Shown in pieces: positions 59,237 to 64,000 of a stretch of 64,000 nt of DNA. The stretch lies in contig JAGWVR010000004.1 of NCBI GenBank assembly GCA_018970785.1, positions 1-64,000 on the forward strand, in the 5' to 3' direction. Positions within the stretch are counted from its first letter, which is position 1. Each line of letters starts with the position of its first letter. The stretch is from Planctomycetota bacterium. Its GTDB lineage: Bacteria; Planctomycetota; Planctomycetia; Pirellulales; UBA1268. The notes beneath the pieces were generated by a model. The model saw only the letters and a program-made list of their open reading frames with translations. It searched no databases and was not told the DNA's origin. The translations under genes were made by a program, and so were the position numbers.

Positions 59237-60940
59237 ATGGACACCGCATCCTCGAACTGGCACGGCGACTCCGGTGCCCCGTCGGGCGTCAACGCCCAGC
59301 GGCTGTTGTGGGCCGGGTTCATGGCGATCCTCGCCGCTGGCGTCGGGTTCTCGATCCGGGCCGGGATTCTCGGGCAGTGGGCGGAGCAGTACGGCTTCAC
59401 GCAGACGGAGCTCGGGGCCATCACCGGCGGTGGCCTGACGGGGTTCGGCATCATCATCCTGCTGTCGAGCCTGATCGCCGACCGGATCGGCTTCGGCCCG
59501 CTGATGTTCGCCGCCTTCGTGATGCACCTGATCAGTGCCGTGCTCACGCTGGCCACCGGTGCCGCCTTCGAGGCGGGAGGCAAGCCGCTGGCGTTCCAAT
59601 GCCTGTTCTGGGGGATGTTCCTGTTCGCGATCGGCAACGGCATCGCCGAAGCGGTGGTCAATCCGTTGGTGGCGACCCTGTTCCCGAAGAACAAGACGCA
59701 CTACCTCAACATCCTCCACGCCGGGTGGCCGGGTGGCCTGATCCTCGGCGGCCTGGCGAGTTACTTCATGGCCGGTGGCGACGGCGCCAAGCCGGTGGCC
59801 TGGCAGGTGCAGATCTCGCTGTTTCTCATTCCGGTGGTGCTGTACGGCCTGATGATGATCGGCCAGAGGTTTCCGCGGAGCGAGGCGAGCACGTCGGGGG
59901 TGTCCTACCGCGACATGCTCGGCGAGTTGGGGTTGGTCGGTGCCGCGGTGATCTGTGCCTTGCTCGCGCTGTTCTTCAAGAGCGATCTCGGGCTGCCGCC
60001 GCTGGTTGCCGTCGGGATCGCCGCCGGCCTTCTCGCCCTGTTCGGGGTCTCGACCGGGTTCCGGTTCGGCCATCTCCTCCTCGCTGCCCTGCTCGTGATC
60101 CACGCGATGGTGGGATACGTCGAGCTCGGGACCGACTCCTGGATTTCGAAGATCACCGGGGCGATCATGGCCAGTCCCGCCAACGGGCTGCTGCTGTTCG
60201 TGTACACGTCGGCGTTGATGTTCGCGCTGCGGTTCTTCGCCGGTCCGATCGTCGAGCGGATCTCACCGCTCGGGCTGCTCGCCGTCTCCGCCCTGTTCGG
60301 CGCCGGAGGGCTGTGGCTCCTCGGCAACGCCGAGGGGGCGGTGATGTGCATCGTCGCCGCGACGATTTACGGGATCGGCAAGACGTTCCTGTGGCCGACC
60401 ATGCTGGCTGTCGTCAGCGAGCAGTTTCCCAAGGGTGGGGCGATCACGATCGGTGCCGCCGGCGGCGTCGGCATGCTCTCCGCCGGTCTCCTCGGCGGTC
60501 CGGGGATCGGGTTTCTCCAGGATCAAAACGCCTCGCAGCATCTCCAGGGTGCCAACCAGGCCGTCTACGAGCGCTACAAGTCGCCGAAGGAGAACGAGTT
60601 TCTGTGGATGAAGACCGCGGGGCTCGACGGTGCGAAGGTGGGCGTGCTCGCCGACGGGGGGAAGGAGGCCGAGCGGGCGCTGGCACTGCTCGAGAAGGAG
60701 AACGCCAAACCGGAGGCGATCGCCGCCCAACGGACGCTCGTCGACTGGTGGACCGGTTCCGCCCGGGCGACTGCCGACGCCGACAAGCAGTTGGTCGAGG
60801 CGGCAGGGCTGTTCGGTGGACGCCGCGCGCTGATCCTCACCGCTCTGGTTCCGGCGACGATGTTTCTCTGCTACTCGCTCCTCCTGGCGTGGTTCCGGGC
60901 CCGCGGTGGCTACCAGGCGCGAGGGATGCACGGGCATTGA
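59237..60940 (+). CDS. MFS transporter with a long loop before the last helix
   Basis: A 567-residue permease. CTGGAGG precedes the ATG at 59237. About twelve hydrophobic segments; motifs include AIGNGIAEAVVNPLVATLFP and LHAGWPGGLILGG, as in sugar/nucleoside-type MFS proteins (FucP/NHS-like). Between GPGIGFLQD (~425) and LILTALVPATMFLCY (~530) there is a polar insertion of about 100 residues rich in Lys, Glu and Ala. The substrate is unknown; a role in carbohydrate uptake is inference. Confidence 0.85.
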   Translation: MDTASSNWHGDSGAPSGVNAQRLLWAGFMAILAAGVGFSIRAGILGQWAEQYGFTQTELGAITGGGLTGFGIIILLSSLIADRIGFGPLMFAAFVMHLISAVLTLATGAAFEAGGKPLAFQCLFWGMFLFAIGNGIAEAVVNPLVATLFPKNKTHYLNILHAGWPGGLILGGLASYFMAGGDGAKPVAWQVQISLFLIPVVLYGLMMIGQRFPRSEASTSGVSYRDMLGELGLVGAAVICALLALFFKSDLGLPPLVAVGIAAGLLALFGVSTGFRFGHLLLAALLVIHAMVGYVELGTDSWISKITGAIMASPANGLLLFVYTSALMFALRFFAGPIVERISPLGLLAVSALFGAGGLWLLGNAEGAVMCIVAATIYGIGKTFLWPTMLAVVSEQFPKGGAITIGAAGGVGMLSAGLLGGPGIGFLQDQNASQHLQGANQAVYERYKSPKENEFLWMKTAGLDGAKVGVLADGGKEAERALALLEKENAKPEAIAAQRTLVDWWTGSARATADADKQLVEAAGLFGGRRALILTALVPATMFLCYSLLLAWFRARGGYQARGMHGH

Positions 60941-60998
60941 GCGGGCCGGGGCGGGAGCAGGCCGCACCGTCCCCGTCCGCTCGGTGACCGCAGCCGCG

Positions 60999-62054
60999 TC
61001 ATGACGGCGACCTCGGTGGCCGGATGACGACGGCTGCCGAACAGTCCCGATCGACCGTGGCGCTGACACCGGCAGGGAAGTCTCCGGCCCCGCGCGGCTC
61101 GCCCGACGCGGCCGTGATCACCAATCCCGCCAGGCGCCGGTAGTGCCCGTCGGTCATGTGCCGCCGCGGCCATCCCTCGCGGCGCCACAGCACGGCGAAC
61201 ATCTCGGCGACCAGATGGGGGTCGCACTCGGCCAGCGCGCTGGAGTCGATCACGATCGCACCGTCGGCGCGCTTCGTCGCATGACCGTCGAGCAGCCCGC
61301 GGGCGAGACCCTCGAGCGCCGCCGCGGCCGCCGCCGCCTGCCTCCCGAGGCGGACGAGGCTCGCCTGCACCGACGGATAGGGTCCGGCCGCGAGGCGCGG
61401 GAGGATCTCGTGGCGGAGGAAGTTGCGGGCGTAACGCCGGTCGGCGTTGGTCTCGTCCTCGCACCAGGTCACGCCCTGCCCGGCGAGGAACGCGCGCGGC
61501 GCCGTCGCCGGGACCTCGAGGAGCGGTCGGATCAGCTCGACGCCGTCGCCGAGCCGACGGCGCGCCGGCATCCCCGCCAACCCCACGAGCCCCGTCCCGC
61601 GCGCGATGCGGTGGAGGATCGTCTCCGCCTGGTCGGCCGCGGTATGGGCGACGGCGACGCTGCCCGCGCCGGCATCGCGCGCCACGTCGAGGAGGAACCG
61701 GTAGCGGAGGCGCCGGGCGAGCCCCTCGACCCCTTCGCCGCCATGCGCCGTCGCGCGGACCGCGATCGCCCCCGTCCGGCAGGGCAGCCCGAGCCGCCCG
61801 GACAGCGCGGCGACCATGGCAGCGTCGTGCTCGGCCGTCGGCCGCATGTCGTGGACCGCATGGGCGACGGTGAGCGGCGGCGTGGATCCGCGCCCCGCCG
61901 CCAGTTTCGCGATGCCGACGAGCAGGGCGACGCTGTCGGCCCCCCCCGAGACGGCCACGACCGCCGGCCCTGCCCAGAACCCCAGCGCGCCAAGCCCCGC
62001 CGCCAATGCGGTCAGGAACGATTCCTCCCCGGTGCTCGGCGATTCGGCAGCCAT
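60999..62054 (-). CDS. tilS: tRNA(Ile)-lysidine synthetase
   Basis: A 351-residue enzyme that changes C34 of tRNA-Ile(CAU) to lysidine. The PP-loop is VAVSGGADSVALL (SGGADS 36-41). VAHAVHDMRP, VAHTAADQAETILHRIARG and RRYARNFLRHEILPRL are TilS hallmarks. The C-terminal domain is reduced compared with E. coli. ATG at 62054 is the natural start; longer frames read into the lipoprotein promoter. It is convergent with the MFS gene and divergent from the lipoprotein gene. Confidence 0.93.
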   Translation of the reverse strand: MAAESPSTGEESFLTALAAGLGALGFWAGPAVVAVSGGADSVALLVGIAKLAAGRGSTPPLTVAHAVHDMRPTAEHDAAMVAALSGRLGLPCRTGAIAVRATAHGGEGVEGLARRLRYRFLLDVARDAGAGSVAVAHTAADQAETILHRIARGTGLVGLAGMPARRRLGDGVELIRPLLEVPATAPRAFLAGQGVTWCEDETNADRRYARNFLRHEILPRLAAGPYPSVQASLVRLGRQAAAAAAALEGLARGLLDGHATKRADGAIVIDSSALAECDPHLVAEMFAVLWRREGWPRRHMTDGHYRRLAGLVITAASGEPRGAGDFPAGVSATVDRDCSAAVVIRPPRSPS

Positions 62055-62170
62055 CCCCCGATTGTGCCGCGGCGCCGCCGCGGCGGCGAACCCGACGCCA
62101 AGCGGCATTGAGCCCCCCGAGGTCGATCGGTACCCTCCCCACCCCACCCCGGCTCCCGGAGATCACTCGC

Positions 62171-62812
62171 ATGCATGCCCGCCCCATGCCCCAGGCACGC
62201 CTGCTGCTCGCGGCAGCGCTGCTCCCCGCACTCGCGGGCTGCTCGGCGCTCGGCACGCTGACCTACATCGTCATGCCCAAGGACGTGCCCGCGGAGTTCG
62301 CGGGGCTCAAGGGCAAGCACGTCGCCGTGGTCTGCAAGCCGATCGTCGAACTGCAGTTCAGCGACGCCGGCACGTCGCGCGAGCTGGCGACCACCGTCGG
62401 CAATCTCGTCGAGCGCAACGTCCGCCAGGCGCGGGTCATCCCGCAGGACGAGGTGGCGCGCTGGGTCGACGAAAACACCTGGGTCGACTACCGGGCGATC
62501 GGCAAGTCGCTCGACGCCGATCTGGTCGTCGGGATCGACCTCGAGGAGTTCCGCCTCCACGAGGGATCGACGTTGCTCCGCGGCCGGGCCACCGCCAACG
62601 TGCGCGTCTACGACATCGCCGCCGACAAGATGGTGTTCGAGAAGCGGTTCGACGACTTCAGCTTCCCGCGTGACGGGGCGATTCCCGTGACCGACCGGCC
62701 GGAGGCCCAGTTCCGCGGGATGTTCATCCACCTCCTCGGCCAGCGTATCTCCCGCTGCTTCCACGCGTACGACAGCCGCGAGCAGTTCGCCGACGACAAC
62801 CTGTCGTTCTGA
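62171..62812 (+). CDS. Lipoprotein of unknown function
   Basis: A 213-residue exported lipoprotein. GGAG lies before the ATG at 62171. Hydrophobic residues ~10-22 end in the lipobox LAGC, so Cys23 would be lipidated. The mature part is alpha/beta: GLKGKHVAVVCKPIVELQF, ERNVRQARVIPQDEVARW, ADLVVGIDLEEFRLHEG, TANVRVYDIAADKMVFEK. The fold recalls periplasmic TolB-N or DUF4136-like domains. It is convergent with the VWA-type gene, 11 bp apart. Confidence 0.8.
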   Translation: MHARPMPQARLLLAAALLPALAGCSALGTLTYIVMPKDVPAEFAGLKGKHVAVVCKPIVELQFSDAGTSRELATTVGNLVERNVRQARVIPQDEVARWVDENTWVDYRAIGKSLDADLVVGIDLEEFRLHEGSTLLRGRATANVRVYDIAADKMVFEKRFDDFSFPRDGAIPVTDRPEAQFRGMFIHLLGQRISRCFHAYDSREQFADDNLSF

Positions 62813-62823
62813 GACGGGTCCGG

Positions 62824-64000
62824 TCAGAGGCGTTTCAGATCCCGCTTCGGCTTCGGCGGAGCGAGCATCCGTTTCTTGTCGTCGCTGGGGGCCGTGGGCA
62901 CGGGGTTGCCGTTGCCGTCCTGCATCTTCGGGTCGTTGACGCCGGTGTGCGACTCCGTCCACCGGTATCCGAGCGGGACACGAAGCTCCTCGGCCGCCAC
63001 CAGCGCCCAGGGCGTGCCGTCGTGCTCGGCGACGACGCGCTCGAGCAGTTCACGGGCCTGTTTGGCGAGCTTCTCGGTCTGCGAGCCGACGCTGACCTCG
63101 TCACTCGGCTCGAGCGTCCAGGTGTCGCTCCGCGCGTCCTTGAACTTCATCCCCAGCTTCGCCTGGGCGAGCATCTGGTTGTAGGCATCGGTGCGGACCT
63201 TGGCGGCGAGGACGCGGCCGAGCGCGAGATCGAAGGCCGCCTGCCAGCGCCGCTCGGTCACCGCGGGGCGATCGGGGAGGCCGGCCGACAGCTTGGAATG
63301 GAGGTCGTCGATCCGCGGCGCGGTGCGGGCGGCGGTCCGCTGGGCCTCCGTGAGGAGCTGGGCCAGCGTGCCTTCGTCCTGGCGCGGAAAGACCATCCGG
63401 GGCGAATCCATCGGGTCGATCTGGGAGGACCGGGCCGCCTCGACCAATGCCGACTTCGCCTTGTTCCTGCGGATGTCCTGCTCCTGCACGGCCGGGGCGC
63501 GGTAGTCGGGTTGGTAAGCGATCATTCCCTGCGGGTCGAAGAAATAGCGGAGCTGCGACTGCATCGGCTGAATCATCTGGTTGGTCACCCGGCCGCGCTG
63601 GTCGCTACTGCCATGGACGCGGAAATAGATCCCCCCGGTGTCCGCGCAGAGTTTGGAGAGGCGGAACGGGCCGAATCCCGAATCGATCGCCTCGTCGGCG
63701 AGACGGTCGGAGCGGATGTGGACGACCTCGGGAAACCCGGTCTCCGGTCCCTGCTCGATGACCGCCCACTGCTCCCCCTGGTCGTACTTCGGATCGAACT
63801 CGACGTACTTCATCCGCACCTCGCGGATCCCGAACGGCGCCGGGACGCCGACGACGTACACGGGGATCCCGAGCGTCAGGCAGAGTTTGGTGGCGGCGTC
63901 GGCGGTGTCGACGTCGTTGCCCACCTCGTCGGTGAACACGACGATCATCACGTTGCGCTTCGGCGCCGAGGTCCGGAAGATCCGGGCGGCCTCGGCGGCG
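62824..64000 (-). CDS. VWA-domain-like protein (N-terminus beyond right edge)
   Basis: At least 392 codons, open to the right edge; the ATG at 63951 is internal. NVMIVVFTDEVGNDVDTADA is the central strand and metal-site region of a von Willebrand A fold. The frame continues with LCLTLGIPVYVVGVPAPFG and DTGGIYFRVHG, typical later VWA blocks. A long helical, charged region (~150-330) and a basic Pro-rich tail follow. The MIDAS DxSxS motif would lie beyond the edge. Planctomycetes carry many such proteins; the role is unknown. Confidence 0.75.
   Translation of the reverse strand, partial: AAEAARIFRTSAPKRNVMIVVFTDEVGNDVDTADAATKLCLTLGIPVYVVGVPAPFGIREVRMKYVEFDPKYDQGEQWAVIEQGPETGFPEVVHIRSDRLADEAIDSGFGPFRLSKLCADTGGIYFRVHGSSDQRGRVTNQMIQPMQSQLRYFFDPQGMIAYQPDYRAPAVQEQDIRRNKAKSALVEAARSSQIDPMDSPRMVFPRQDEGTLAQLLTEAQRTAARTAPRIDDLHSKLSAGLPDRPAVTERRWQAAFDLALGRVLAAKVRTDAYNQMLAQAKLGMKFKDARSDTWTLEPSDEVSVGSQTEKLAKQARELLERVVAEHDGTPWALVAAEELRVPLGYRWTESHTGVNDPKMQDGNGNPVPTAPSDDKKRMLAPPKPKRDLKRL

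Overview
The window is about 64 kb of very GC-rich, densely packed bacterial chromosome. It looks like a member of the Planctomycetes, probably Pirellulales-like. The evidence is an exosortase fused to a CPBP protease, an autotransporter-repeat surface protein, a long SecA with an internal insertion and a SEC-C tail, an AsmA-like giant protein, several small families with planctomycete character, and a Kdo transferase that implies an LPS-type outer membrane. This assignment is inference from gene content. No rRNA, tRNA, CRISPR array or intact transposase was seen.

Layout. 1-5.5 kb: a secreted repeat protein running off the left edge, an XrtE-type exosortase/protease and a family 4 glycosyltransferase. 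5.5-10.1 kb (minus strand): mnmG, a small unknown gene, a SNF2-family helicase and an unknown conserved protein. 10.3-17.4 kb (plus strand): an apparent six-gene operon with a coiled-coil protein, a LuxE/PaaK-like adenylating enzyme, an aldehyde-dehydrogenase-fold (LuxC-like) reductase, an iron alcohol dehydrogenase, a secreted PQQ-type beta-propeller and an aromatic-amino-acid decarboxylase. I could not match this operon to a described pathway. 17.7-24.6 kb: a DksA/TraR zinc-finger protein, an HtrA protease, a nucleoside hydrolase, trpD overlapping a copper-type P-ATPase, and a PhnP-like metallo-hydrolase. 24.9-31.1 kb: secA, waaA, metK.

31.1-37.3 kb: two membrane proteins, a UDP-sugar pyrophosphorylase, a mannose-1-phosphate guanylyltransferase, an alpha/beta hydrolase, ruvX and an epimerase-like protein, all co-directional. 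37.3-43 kb: the tail protease prc, a CbiX-type chelatase, an FHA/Fis regulator and an MFS transporter. 43-49.9 kb: xseA, xseB, ispA, dxs, nadK and a secreted unknown; this is the upstream end of isoprenoid synthesis linked to ExoVII. 49.9-53.8 kb: a 127-bp repeat element, a structured leader with a 17-codon ORF, the overlapping pair rbfA-rtcB, and convergent dnaA with a palindrome over its promoter. 53.9-64 kb: a lysophospholipid acyltransferase, dapF, an AsmA-like protein, an MFS transporter, tilS, a lipoprotein and a VWA-type protein running off the right edge.

How the genes work together. Much of the window serves the cell envelope: sugar nucleotides, Kdo transfer, AsmA-like lipid handling, acyltransfer, SecA export, surface-protein sorting and periplasmic proteolysis. 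The rest is information processing (DnaA, ExoVII, RuvX, MnmG, TilS, RbfA, RtcB). The least explained parts are the 10.3-17.4 kb operon, the leader RNA before rbfA, the palindrome at dnaA, and the 127-bp repeat found in two 76 percent identical, gap-free copies.
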